17,010 bases of DNA from an uncultured Akkermansia sp. (GCA_900548895.1 URLZ01000047.1:1-17010); one strand, 5' to 3'; positions 1-6,612 are shown, counted from the stretch's first letter. The notes: generated by a model not told the origin, from the letters alone. Program-made: numbers and translations.

Positions 1-107
1 CCCTCAACGACACCCTCGTCATCCGCAAAGCCTCCTGCCCGCTCAAGCTGCTCAGCCTGCCGGCGGGGGACTACGCCACGCGCCTGCGCGTCAAGCTCGG
101 TTGGTGA
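1..107 (+). CDS. nadK: NAD kinase, C-terminal fragment
   Basis: The window opens inside a reading frame (first full codon at 3) that runs to a TGA at 105-107 and encodes the last 34 residues. The tail contains PLKLLSLPAGDY and ends LRVKLGW. NAD kinases characteristically end in a short strand segment followed by a L-x-x-K-L-G-W terminus, so this is most likely the C-terminus of the ATP-dependent enzyme that phosphorylates NAD to NADP in the cytoplasm. Only the tail is present, so no catalytic motif (GGDGT or NE/D) can be checked. The stop lies 32 bp before the crcB start, so the two genes may share a transcript. The call rests on a short segment. Confidence 0.68.
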   Translation, partial: LNDTLVIRKASCPLKLLSLPAGDYATRLRVKLGW

Positions 108-139
108 GCGGAGGGCGGCCCCCCTCATTCACATTCGAC

Positions 140-523
140 ATGCAAACCCTCCTCTGTGTCGGCTTGGGAAGCTTCGCCGGCGGCGTGCTGCGCTATAGCT
201 GCGGCCGCTGGGTGCAGCATCTCGGCAGCTTCGGCAGCTTCCCCTGGCACACCTTTGCCATCAACCTCGGCGGCTGCCTGCTGCTCGGCCTGCTCAACGG
301 CCTCTTCCTCAGGCATGACAGCCTGCTGCACCCCGACTTGCGCGCCGCCCTCACCGTCGGCCTCTGCGGCGGCTTCACCACCTTCTCCACCTTCTCGCAG
401 GAGTCCGTCAACCTGCTGCGCCACGGCCTCTGGGGCGCCGGGCTCGGCTACATCGCCCTCTCCCTCCTGCTCGGCCTCGCTCTCTTTGCCGTCGGCCTGT
501 GGTTGGGTCAGCGCTGCATTTGA
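140..523 (+). CDS. crcB: CrcB/Fluc family fluoride channel
   Basis: A 127-residue, very hydrophobic inner-membrane protein with four predicted membrane segments, the usual length for CrcB/Fluc. Family landmarks are visible: the N-terminal GSFAGGVLRY block (residues 10-19), the pore asparagine in FAINLGG (Asn42), and the signature GGFTTFSTFS (residues 77-86), which supplies the pore phenylalanines and threonines. The family forms antiparallel dimers that export fluoride and protect cells from weak-acid accumulation of HF. The ATG at 140 is chosen because it starts exactly at the family N-terminus; an upstream GTG at 101 would overlap the nadK stop and add a non-family peptide. No fluoride-riboswitch-like leader is visible in the short gap, so expression probably comes from the upstream operon. 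Confidence 0.93.
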   Translation: MQTLLCVGLGSFAGGVLRYSCGRWVQHLGSFGSFPWHTFAINLGGCLLLGLLNGLFLRHDSLLHPDLRAALTVGLCGGFTTFSTFSQESVNLLRHGLWGAGLGYIALSLLLGLALFAVGLWLGQRCI

Positions 524-910
524 GCCGTCTCTTTGGTGAGTTCAGCCCCTGTCCTCCAGTACCTGATGTAGGCCCTGCCGAGATCGAAAATCGCGTTTGA
601 GAATACATCCGAGCGTCAGTGAAAATACGGCCCGGCAGAAGGTTCTGCAGCACTTCAATGGAAGGGGCTGTTTGCACGGTGGCCCCAGCTTGCGGAGTCT
701 AGGCCCTGCTGGCGCTCGCGAGGACGCTCGATCGTCGTCGTATTGCGGCATAGGTTCTGCTCATGTAGATTTTTTTTGGAGAGAAAAACACTTGAATCAG
801 TTGGAGATTTTCCCAGACTTTACAGCAGCTTTTCAAAACTTACTCTCTCCGTTGCCTTATATTCGTTAGTCAAGAGTGCTGCAAGATTTCATATTCTGAT
901 TCGATCGTCC

Positions 911-938
911 TTGTTCGATCCTTTGGGATCCTTATAAT
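911..938 (+). promoter_or_regulatory. Sigma70-like promoter with consensus -10
   Basis: TTGTTC (911-916) is separated by 16 bp from a perfect TATAAT (933-938). Transcription would start near 945 and give a leader of about 210 nt before the lipoprotein ATG at 1158. A chance TATAAT is more likely in AT-rich DNA, so the call is moderate. Confidence 0.45.
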
Positions 939-1081
939 CTTATATTTTGATAAAACTGGAGAAGGAGACTGCGATATGGTTCTCTCTCGTATGCCAGTTT
1001 TATTGCCGGAGTGAAGACTTCGTGAATTTGGGAATGACAACAATTCGTTTGGTTCATTATTGTTATTATGTGCTTTTTTTG

Positions 1082-1109
1082 TTGCATTCGTTGAAAAATT
1101 TGCTAGAAT
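1082..1109 (+). promoter_or_regulatory. Sigma70-like promoter of the lipoprotein gene
   Basis: TTGCAT (1082-1087), a 16-bp spacer and TAGAAT (1104-1109) point to a start near 1116. A short perfect hairpin CTCGA-ATA-TCGAG (1119-1131) would then lie at the very 5' end of the mRNA, where such hairpins can protect against decay. The remaining leader to the ATG at 1158 is CA-rich and has no Shine-Dalgarno site. Confidence 0.55.
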
Positions 1110-1157
1110 CCGTGCTGTCTCGAATATCGAGCTACACCTACTGAACATCCCATACAC

Positions 1158-1799
1158 ATGAAAAAGACGCTTACTATCATGATGACGGCAGCTGCCGCGC
1201 TGCTGGCTCTGAGTTCCTGCAATGACAGCGATAGCAACAGCAGCAACAGCGCTGCATCAGCGGGGGCTATCTCAGTCGATGACTTTGCCTCTGGAGCTGT
1301 GTACTACGAAAGTGTCAGTGGTCCGAACGTTAGACTGAAGACAAGTCCCGGCGGAGGCGGAACCCCCAATGGTAATCAGGTTACGGTTTCGGGTGAACTG
1401 TCAATCAACGGGACTCCGCACAACTGTCTGATTTCGTACATTACGGACGCTTCCGAGAACGCTCCCACGGCAACCTGCGCCATCTTGTTTGAGAGTGTAC
1501 CCAAACCGGAAGACACGGATCTCCTCGACCTTTGGAGCATTAGTGCTCCCGCCGATGCCGATGAAGCAGACGTTCAGGCGGATCTGAAGTTGATCAACGA
1601 TAACGGTGGCTACTACATCACCATCAGTTTCCCCTCCGGGAACGCGTCGTTCACGACTTACGGCTCGGATTCCGGGACCTACAAGGCAATCGAGATCGGC
1701 ACCCCGAAGTCTCTTGTTTTCCAAGTCAAGACGGATCAGTCCGCCAATGCCGGTGACTCCACAGGGGACGGTACAACTGACACGTCGACCGGTAACTGA
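1158..1799 (+). CDS. Unrecognised secreted lipoprotein
   Basis: A 213-residue protein that I do not recognise. It begins with a textbook lipoprotein signal peptide: basic MKK, a hydrophobic core, and the lipobox LSSC with Cys21 as the lipidation site. A Ser/Asn/Asp-rich spacer follows (about 22-38), then a beta-rich-looking body (about 40-190) containing a Gly-rich loop SPGGGG and alternating hydrophobic/polar strands. It ends in a disordered Thr/Ser/Asp/Gly tail (about 193-213). A Cys pair at 90 and 107 in the body could form a disulphide. It should be anchored to an envelope membrane facing the periplasm or outside. It has its own promoter and a terminator immediately downstream, so it is monocistronic. 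Codon use is less GC-biased than its neighbours, which fits acquisition with the AT-rich DNA upstream. Confidence 0.75.
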   Translation: MKKTLTIMMTAAAALLALSSCNDSDSNSSNSAASAGAISVDDFASGAVYYESVSGPNVRLKTSPGGGGTPNGNQVTVSGELSINGTPHNCLISYITDASENAPTATCAILFESVPKPEDTDLLDLWSISAPADADEADVQADLKLINDNGGYYITISFPSGNASFTTYGSDSGTYKAIEIGTPKSLVFQVKTDQSANAGDSTGDGTTDTSTGN

Positions 1800-1827
1800 T
1801 CACGGGCAAACATCTCATTCCGACAAA

Positions 1828-1861
1828 GCCCGCTCACCGTCTCGGTGGGCGGGCCTTTTTT
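1828..1861 (+). terminator. Rho-independent terminator after the lipoprotein gene
   Basis: An 11-bp stem, GCCCGCTCACC (1828-1838) with GGTGGGCGGGC (1844-1854), contains one G-U pair and a 5-nt loop. It is followed by CTTTTTT (1855-1861). It lies 29 bp past the lipoprotein stop. Confidence 0.88.
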
Positions 1862-1932
1862 CTCCCGACGGGCGGCGGGGAACGACCACCTTCGCGCGGT
1901 TTTCTCTCTGCCGCGCCGCGGGCACATTGGAC

Positions 1933-1961
1933 TTGCCAAAGAGCAACTGCGCGCGTATACT
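1933..1961 (+). promoter_or_regulatory. Sigma70-like promoter immediately before the mutase ATG
   Basis: TTGCCA (1933-1938), a 17-bp spacer and TATACT (1956-1961) form a near-consensus promoter. The expected start is about 1968, only about 3 nt before the ATG at 1971, so the mRNA would be essentially leaderless. There is no room for a Shine-Dalgarno site. This also argues against the longer in-frame start at 1845, which would overlap the preceding terminator. Confidence 0.72.
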
Positions 1962-1970
1962 GTCGCGCGT

Positions 1971-3911
1971 ATGAACGCACTCATCTCCACGCTTGAACAA
2001 GCGGTTGCAGAGGGGAAACTTCTGCCCGCTTCGCTTGAAAACATTCAGCTGCTGATGCGCGGCACGCAGGATCCCGTCGTCCCCGCCACCATCGGCGAGC
2101 TCGTTGACAAGGGGGAATGGACCGAGCTCAACAACCGCTTCTACAAAACACTGGCCTTCGGCACCGGTGGCCTGCGCGGCCGCACCATCGGCACCGTTGT
2201 CATGCCGGCAGAGCAGGGCAAGGGTGGCGTCAACGGGCGCCCCGAGTTCCCCTGCGTCGGCACCGCCTGCATGAACTTCTTCAATGTCGGTCGTGCCATG
2301 CGCGGCCTCATCGCCTACGTGCGCCGCTTCGTCGAGGCCGACGGCAGCGGCCGCAAGCCCCTCATCGTCATCGGGCATGACACGCGCCACTTCTCGCGCG
2401 ACTTCGCCGAGTACTGCTCCCGCATCGCCACCGACCTCGGCTGCGACTGCGCCCTCTTCGACGGCCCCTGCTCGGTGCCCGAAGTCTCCTTCGCCATCCG
2501 CGAGCTGCGCGCCGACACCGGCGTGATGATCACCGCCTCGCACAACCCCGCACACGACAACGGCTTCAAGGCCTACTTCAACGACGGCGCCCAGCTCATC
2601 GCCCCGCACGATAAGGGCGTGATCACAGAGGTGAACGCCCTGACGAGCGACAGCTACGAGCCCCTGCCTGCCGATCAGCAGGGCAGCCTGCGCGTGCTCG
2701 ACTCCTCCTTTGATGAGATTTACATCGCGCGCCTCAAGGGTGTCGTGCTGCGCCCCGAGGTGTTCCGCAAGGCCTCGGCGAAGGTCGTCTACACCAACCT
2801 GCACGGCACCGGCAAGCGCTGCATCGTCCCGCTGCTCAAGTCCATCGGCAGCAACGTGAGCACCGTCGCCGCGCAGGACGTGCAGGACGGCCGCTTCCCG
2901 ACCGTCGCCAGCCCGAACCCCGAGAACGCCCCCGCGCTCGACATGGCCATCGCTCAGGCCAACGAGGAGCAGGCGGACCTCGTCATCGCCACGGATCCGG
3001 ACTGCGACCGCATGGGCATCGCCGTGCGCAACCCCGCCACCGGCAAGATGGAGCTGCTCACCGGCAACCAGACCGGCTGCCTGCTCGCGTGGTACCGCTG
3101 CATGAGTCTGGTCGAGCTCGGCATCCTCACGCCGGAGAACCTGAAGCACGCCGTCATGGTCAAGACCTTCGTGACGAGCCCGCTTCAGGATGCCATTGCC
3201 AAGTCCTTCGGCATCGACGTGGTCAACGTGCTCACCGGCTTCAAATACATCGCCGCCAAGCTTGGCAAGTACGAGAACGCCATCCCCGCCGAGCTGCGCC
3301 GCAACTACCGCTCCATGAGCGAGGCCGAGACCCGCGAACTGCGCCTTCGCACGAGCAAGTACTTCGTCTTCGGCGGTGAGGAGAGCTACGGCTATCTGGC
3401 TCAGGACTTCGTGCGCGACAAGGACGCCAACGTTGCCGCCCTCTGCCTCGCGGAGATGAACGCCTACCTCGCCACGCAGGGCATCGGCCTGCTGGAGTGC
3501 CTCAACAACATCTACAAGGAGTTCGGTTACTACAAGGAGCTCGGCAAGAGCCTCGTCATGGAGGGTGCGGACGGCGCCGCGAAGATCGCCGCGCTCACGC
3601 AGAGCTACATCGACAATCCCCCCTCGGCCATGGACGGCTCGAAGGTGGTCCGCGTCCGCAACTTCGCCAACGGCGACCTGCTGGATGCCGAGGGCGACCC
3701 CATCCCCGCCGAGAAGATGCTGTTCTTTGACCTCGAGGACGGCCGCAGCTTCGCCGTGCGTCCCTCGGGCACCGAGCCGAAGATCAAGTATTACCTCTTC
3801 GCTCACGGCGCGCCCGGCGTTGAGCCCGAAGTCTCGCGCCCAGTTGTCGAGGCGAGCATCGATGCTCTCTGGAAGGCCGTCGCGGCCGATGCTGCCGAGC
3901 GCAGCCGCTGA
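1971..3911 (+). CDS. Phosphoglucomutase/phosphomannomutase family enzyme
   Basis: A 646-residue cytoplasmic alpha-D-phosphohexomutase, which interconverts hexose 1- and 6-phosphates to feed glycogen, nucleotide sugars and cell-wall precursors. All four active-site signatures are intact and in order: the phosphoserine loop TASHNP (Ser190), the Mg-binding DPDCDR (342-347), the sugar-binding GGEES (468-472) and the phosphate-binding RPSGTEP (597-603). Length matches the larger bacterial members (550-650 residues) rather than the roughly 450-residue phosphoglucosamine mutases. Glucose versus mannose specificity cannot be read from these motifs. The start at 1971 is chosen because the promoter sits directly in front of it and the N-terminal helix begins there; an upstream in-frame start would run through a terminator. 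The gene is flanked by terminators on both sides, so it forms its own unit. Confidence 0.93.
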   Translation: MNALISTLEQAVAEGKLLPASLENIQLLMRGTQDPVVPATIGELVDKGEWTELNNRFYKTLAFGTGGLRGRTIGTVVMPAEQGKGGVNGRPEFPCVGTACMNFFNVGRAMRGLIAYVRRFVEADGSGRKPLIVIGHDTRHFSRDFAEYCSRIATDLGCDCALFDGPCSVPEVSFAIRELRADTGVMITASHNPAHDNGFKAYFNDGAQLIAPHDKGVITEVNALTSDSYEPLPADQQGSLRVLDSSFDEIYIARLKGVVLRPEVFRKASAKVVYTNLHGTGKRCIVPLLKSIGSNVSTVAAQDVQDGRFPTVASPNPENAPALDMAIAQANEEQADLVIATDPDCDRMGIAVRNPATGKMELLTGNQTGCLLAWYRCMSLVELGILTPENLKHAVMVKTFVTSPLQDAIAKSFGIDVVNVLTGFKYIAAKLGKYENAIPAELRRNYRSMSEAETRELRLRTSKYFVFGGEESYGYLAQDFVRDKDANVAALCLAEMNAYLATQGIGLLECLNNIYKEFGYYKELGKSLVMEGADGAAKIAALTQSYIDNPPSAMDGSKVVRVRNFANGDLLDAEGDPIPAEKMLFFDLEDGRSFAVRPSGTEPKIKYYLFAHGAPGVEPEVSRPVVEASIDALWKAVAADAAERSR

Positions 3912-4004
3912 GCCGCTCGCCTGAGTGCCTGTCATCAGGCTCCTGTCATCATTCCCCCGCGCTTCTCTCTTTGCGATCTTCGCGACGGGAAGCGTGGGGA
4001 ATCC

Positions 4005-4037
4005 GCCGCCGCATCCGGTTCGGGTGCGGCGGCTTTT
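4005..4037 (+). terminator. Rho-independent terminator after the mutase
   Basis: A 12-bp stem, GCCGCCGCATCC (4005-4016) with GGGTGCGGCGGC (4022-4033), has one G-U pair and the loop GGTTC. It is followed directly by TTTT (4034-4037). It lies about 95 bp past the mutase stop. Confidence 0.88.
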
Positions 4038-4509
4038 GTGTGGCCGAGGGCAGAGGTGTTTTTCCCTGAGGCGTCGCTGGCGGCGCGCGTTGCGGGGCCC
4101 CCGCTGCTGCTCAGGCTCTCGGAGGCCGGCTTGCGCGCAAGCTTGGCGGCGAAGTTTTTTGTGAGGACGGAAGGCCTCTTTCGATGTCAAACTTCCTGAT
4201 TGTTGAATGTCAGCGGTTCATGTGTTGTGCGGCCTCGGCGGCCCGGGCCTCCGGCGCCCTCCCCTCGGCGCCGGAGGGCATTGATGAGCCCGGGGGTGGG
4301 CAGGACGCGCGCAGGGGGGCGGAGCAGTTGCGGAGGCGGCGCGTCTGTGCGATGCTGGTGTCGGCAAGAGCGCCGGCGGCGACAATTCCCCGCACCTCCT
4401 CCGGGAGGCGGAGAACCCGCAGGCAGGCGCCGCGCGGTCCGACCCCGAACGGGTAATCCCAGCAACCGATTTGCCGCATCGAACAACACACGAAACACAC
4501 ACAACAACG
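4038..4509 (+). other. GC-rich structured region upstream of the capsid gene
   Basis: No confident gene lies in these 472 bp. The region holds a perfect 14-bp palindrome GCTTGCGCGCAAGC (4129-4142) and an 11-bp inverted repeat at 4248-4277 (listed separately). It ends in a CA-rich, purine-poor leader (about 4479-4509) with no Shine-Dalgarno site before the capsid ATG. No clear -35/-10 pair was found near the ATG; the more AT-rich patch at 4150-4225 is the likeliest place for a promoter, which would give a leader of about 300 nt. I compared the region mentally with common riboswitches, RNase P, SRP and tmRNA signatures and recognised none. A weak minus-strand frame of 89 codons (4210-4479) is discussed as a finding. 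Confidence 0.5.
4248..4277. repeat. Perfect 11-bp inverted repeat
   Basis: CCTCCGGCGCC (4248-4258) and GGCGCCGGAGG (4267-4277) flank an 8-base CT-rich loop. No T-tract follows on either strand, so it is not a standard terminator. It could be an RNA hairpin in the capsid leader or a protein-binding site. Confidence 0.7.
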
Positions 4510-5418
4510 ATGGCTGATATCGAAAGCGCCTATCAGATCAAATACTCCGAGAAGTGGGGCAGCTACCTCCAGCAGGAGGCCTCGCGTCTCGATCACTACG
4601 TGACCGTCGAAACCGGTCTTTCCGGCAAGATGGTCGCCTTCGACCAGTACGGTCTTCTCACCTTCACGGAGAAGACCTCCCGCATGGGGAGCACTCAGCT
4701 CGATGAAGCGCCCACGAAGCGTCGCGTCATCTTCCCGCACATCTACACCAAGGCCGTCGGCTTTGATGAGTTTGATGCGAAGAAGCTGGCCAACATCGAC
4801 CTGCCTGTCAGCAAGACGATTGAGAGCTTGCGCGCGGCCGCCGGCCGCACGATGGACAAGGTCATGATCGACGCCTTCCTCGGCACGAACTACACCGGCG
4901 AGAACGGCACAACCTCCGTCACCTTCCCGGAGACGCAGACCATCGACGCCGACTACGCCGACACCGGCGCCGGTGCGGACTGCAACCTCACCGTGGCCAA
5001 GCTGCGCCGCGCCCTCGCCATGCTGCACGCCAGCGAGGCCTGGAGCGAGGAGCGCCGCGCCTACGGCGACGAGCTCGTGCTCGCCTGCTCGAGCAGCCAG
5101 ATCGACGCTCTGCTCAAGGAGCCCGAGGTCTCGAGCTACGATTACAACACCGTGCGCGCCCTCGCAGAGGGCAAGATTGACAGCTTCCTCGGCTTCCGCA
5201 TCATCCGCACCGAGCAGCTGCCCGTCTCCTCTAAAGTGCGTTCCTGCATCGCCTGGGTCAAGAGCAAGGCCCAGTTCGGCATCTGGGACGACTTTAAGGT
5301 TAAGCTCAGCATCCGCGATGACCTCGATGAGGCCCTCCAGATCCGAGCCAAGTTCGCCTGCGGCGCGACGCGCCTGCAGGAAGAAGCATTCGTGAAAATC
5401 CTCTGCACCGAAGCATAA
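4510..5418 (+). CDS. Orphan phage-type major capsid protein
   Basis: A 302-residue protein resembling the HK97-fold phage capsid family best represented in podovirus-like phages and prophages (recalled as Pfam Phage_capsid_2). Matching landmarks in order: an N-terminal helix ending EASRL; a V-E-T-x-x-G/K-x-x-F-D-Q-x-G strand (about 32-48); a block of RRV plus an aromatic/acidic strand (about 72-90); MDKVMIDAFLGTNYTG (about 115-130), typical of the family's A-F-x-G-x-x-Y-T-G segment; LTVAKLR (about 163-169); SSYDYNTVRALAEGKIDSFL (about 210-229); FRIIRTEQLP (about 232-241); and a C-terminal GATRLQEE. Length is that of a full capsid subunit and the frame is intact. The ATG at 4510 is preferred over 4471 because family proteins start near MA-x-x. 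Base and codon use match the host genes. No portal, terminase, scaffold, protease or tail gene flanks it; terminators bound it. It may be a domesticated shell protein, a satellite capsid or a prophage relic. Confidence 0.85.
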   Translation: MADIESAYQIKYSEKWGSYLQQEASRLDHYVTVETGLSGKMVAFDQYGLLTFTEKTSRMGSTQLDEAPTKRRVIFPHIYTKAVGFDEFDAKKLANIDLPVSKTIESLRAAAGRTMDKVMIDAFLGTNYTGENGTTSVTFPETQTIDADYADTGAGADCNLTVAKLRRALAMLHASEAWSEERRAYGDELVLACSSSQIDALLKEPEVSSYDYNTVRALAEGKIDSFLGFRIIRTEQLPVSSKVRSCIAWVKSKAQFGIWDDFKVKLSIRDDLDEALQIRAKFACGATRLQEEAFVKILCTEA

Positions 5419-5458
5419 CTGAAATCGAGTAACTCAGACACATTGGTTGGTTGAAAGG

Positions 5459-5496
5459 GCGGTGCCTCTGCTGATGCGGGGGCACCGCTTTCCTTT
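5459..5496 (+). terminator. Rho-independent terminator after the capsid gene
   Basis: A 12-bp stem, GCGGTGCCTCTG (5459-5470) with CGGGGGCACCGC (5477-5488), has two G-U pairs and a 6-nt loop. It is followed by TTTCCTTT (5489-5496). It lies 40 bp past the capsid stop and closes a single-gene unit. Confidence 0.82.
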
Positions 5497-5780
5497 GACC
5501 TGCCCTCGGCGGTGGCCGGGAGGATCGCTGCGGGCTCGCCGGAAGCGTGGAGATTGTGAGTGATGAGAGGGTGGGGAGGAGAGGAGGAAGCGCACGGAGC
5601 GCTAAACAAGTCCCCCAGCGCCGCGTTCTCTCGCAGGAAGCGCCGGTTGATGAGGCCGGACGAGTGCTGAGAGGGCAGGGGGGATACGGTGGCGGAGGCT
5701 GGAGGGGCTGTGGTCGCGGCCCGAGGCTGTTTGGCTTGTCAATCAGCCAGGCGAGGGCGCAGAAGGGGGCGGAGCCGGGC
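5497..5780. other. GC/purine-rich spacer, no gene seen
   Basis: These bases between the capsid terminator and the dipeptidase promoter are rich in GAGG/GGGG runs on the plus strand. No open frame here resembles a known protein and no structured RNA was recognised. No tail, lysis or integrase remnants could be read. Confidence 0.45.
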
Positions 5781-5810
5781 TTGTCAGCCTGCCCCTGTCT
5801 GTGCTAGAAT
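5781..5810 (+). promoter_or_regulatory. Sigma70-like promoter abutting the dipeptidase ATG
   Basis: TTGTCA (5781-5786), an 18-bp spacer and TAGAAT (5805-5810). The ATG at 5817 begins 7 bases after the -10 box, where transcription is expected to start, so the transcript would be leaderless. Confidence 0.65.
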
Positions 5811-5816
5811 GGGCGC

Positions 5817-6578
5817 ATGAATGCGCGCCTCCTCTGCGGCCTCTTGCCTCTGCTGCTCTCCGCCCTGCCAACGGCCTGTCAGCACACCGTTTCCTCGTCA
5901 GCGGCTTCATCGTCCACGGTCGCTCCGAACTCGGGTGCGGCCACGGCCCCTGCCTACCTCCACGAGACGCTCTGCTACGTCGACAGCGTCGCCCCCTCCG
6001 TGCGCACGGATCTCAAGTACGCAGGTTGTGACAACTTCGTGGGGCGCCCGATCGACGGCTACACCGGCCACCGCGCTGTGCTGCGCCGCGAGGCCGCTGC
6101 CGCTCTGGCCCGCGTCGCGGAATCGCTGCGCCCGCAGGGGCTCGGCCTGCTCATCTGGGACGCCTACCGCCCCCGCCGCGCCATGAAGGACTTCCGCGCC
6201 TGGTCCGAGACCCCCGACGATCGCATGAAGGCCAAGTTTTACCCGAACATCTCGAAGGCCGGCATCTATGAGGGGCGCTACATCGGCGATGAATCCGAGC
6301 ACAGCTGGGGCATCGCCGTCGATATCACCCTCGTGCATCTGAAGTCCGGCCGCCCGCTGGATATGGGCGGCCACCACGACCTGCTCGACCCGAGCTCCGC
6401 CACCCTCTGCGACAAGCTGAGCCCGAAGCAGCAGGCCAACCGCCTGAAGCTCAAGACGGCGATGGAGGCTGCCGGCTTCCGCAACTACAGCAAGGAGTGG
6501 TGGCACTATTACTACATGGATGTGCCGCAGCTCTACTCCTACGACGTCCCCCTGGATGACACCCTGCGGCAGCGCTGA
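5817..6578 (+). CDS. VanX-type D-alanyl-D-alanine dipeptidase, lipoprotein
   Basis: A 253-residue peptidase of family M15D. The VanX active-site set is complete: Arg118 in DAYRP; the zinc ligands His162 and Asp169 in EHSWGIAVD, with the diagnostic seven-residue spacing; and Glu227 (catalytic base) with His230 (zinc ligand) in EWWHY. A DMGG segment (182-185) matches the family's D-M-G loop. The N-terminus is a signal peptide with a possible lipobox LPTAC (Cys21; the proline makes it imperfect), followed by a Ser/Ala/Thr-rich linker (about 22-45). It is therefore probably lipid-anchored and acts in the periplasm rather than in the cytoplasm like VanX. The reaction is hydrolysis of D-Ala-D-Ala. 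No VanH, VanA or VanRS genes are near, so peptidoglycan-derived dipeptide salvage is likelier than vancomycin resistance. The promoter directly in front supports the start at 5817. Confidence 0.9.
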   Translation: MNARLLCGLLPLLLSALPTACQHTVSSSAASSSTVAPNSGAATAPAYLHETLCYVDSVAPSVRTDLKYAGCDNFVGRPIDGYTGHRAVLRREAAAALARVAESLRPQGLGLLIWDAYRPRRAMKDFRAWSETPDDRMKAKFYPNISKAGIYEGRYIGDESEHSWGIAVDITLVHLKSGRPLDMGGHHDLLDPSSATLCDKLSPKQQANRLKLKTAMEAAGFRNYSKEWWHYYYMDVPQLYSYDVPLDDTLRQR

Positions 6579-6612
6579 GCGCAAAAATGTGACATGCAGA
6601 CAGGCATCCGGC

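Larger units (their letters stand above)
524..1157 (+). other. AT-rich non-coding stretch
   Basis: No convincing gene is seen in these 634 bp. Composition shifts from GC-rich after crcB to strongly AT-rich: bases 1021-1080 are 30% G+C by direct count, against 68% in 2401-2460 inside the mutase gene. Open frames here are short and do not resemble a known family. Visible structure: a small hairpin GCAGAA/TTCTGC at 635-648; a widely spaced inverted pair GGAGAGA (778-784) and TCTCTCC (844-850); and two promoter-like elements near the right end. The composition suggests foreign origin or an old decayed insertion, together with the downstream lipoprotein gene. Confidence 0.6.

Noticed and set aside
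880..935. tRNA-like GTTCGATCC string in the AT-rich region
   Set aside because: The surrounding bases do not form acceptor, D or anticodon stems; the string belongs to a short GATCC/GGATC hairpin.
1815..4190. Very long minus-strand open frame (791 codons) opposite the mutase gene
   Set aside because: It mirrors the GC-rich coding strand of a protein with complete phosphohexomutase motifs; its translation is low-complexity Ala/Gly/Glu/Val/Asp and matches nothing.
5497..5780. Possible prophage remnants after the capsid gene
   Set aside because: I translated the spacer by eye on both strands and found no tail, lysis or integrase motif; only a short GLIN string on the minus strand, which is not evidence.
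5817..6578. Vancomycin resistance cluster
   Set aside because: Only a VanX-like gene is present, with no VanH, VanA-type ligase or VanRS, and it carries an export signal.
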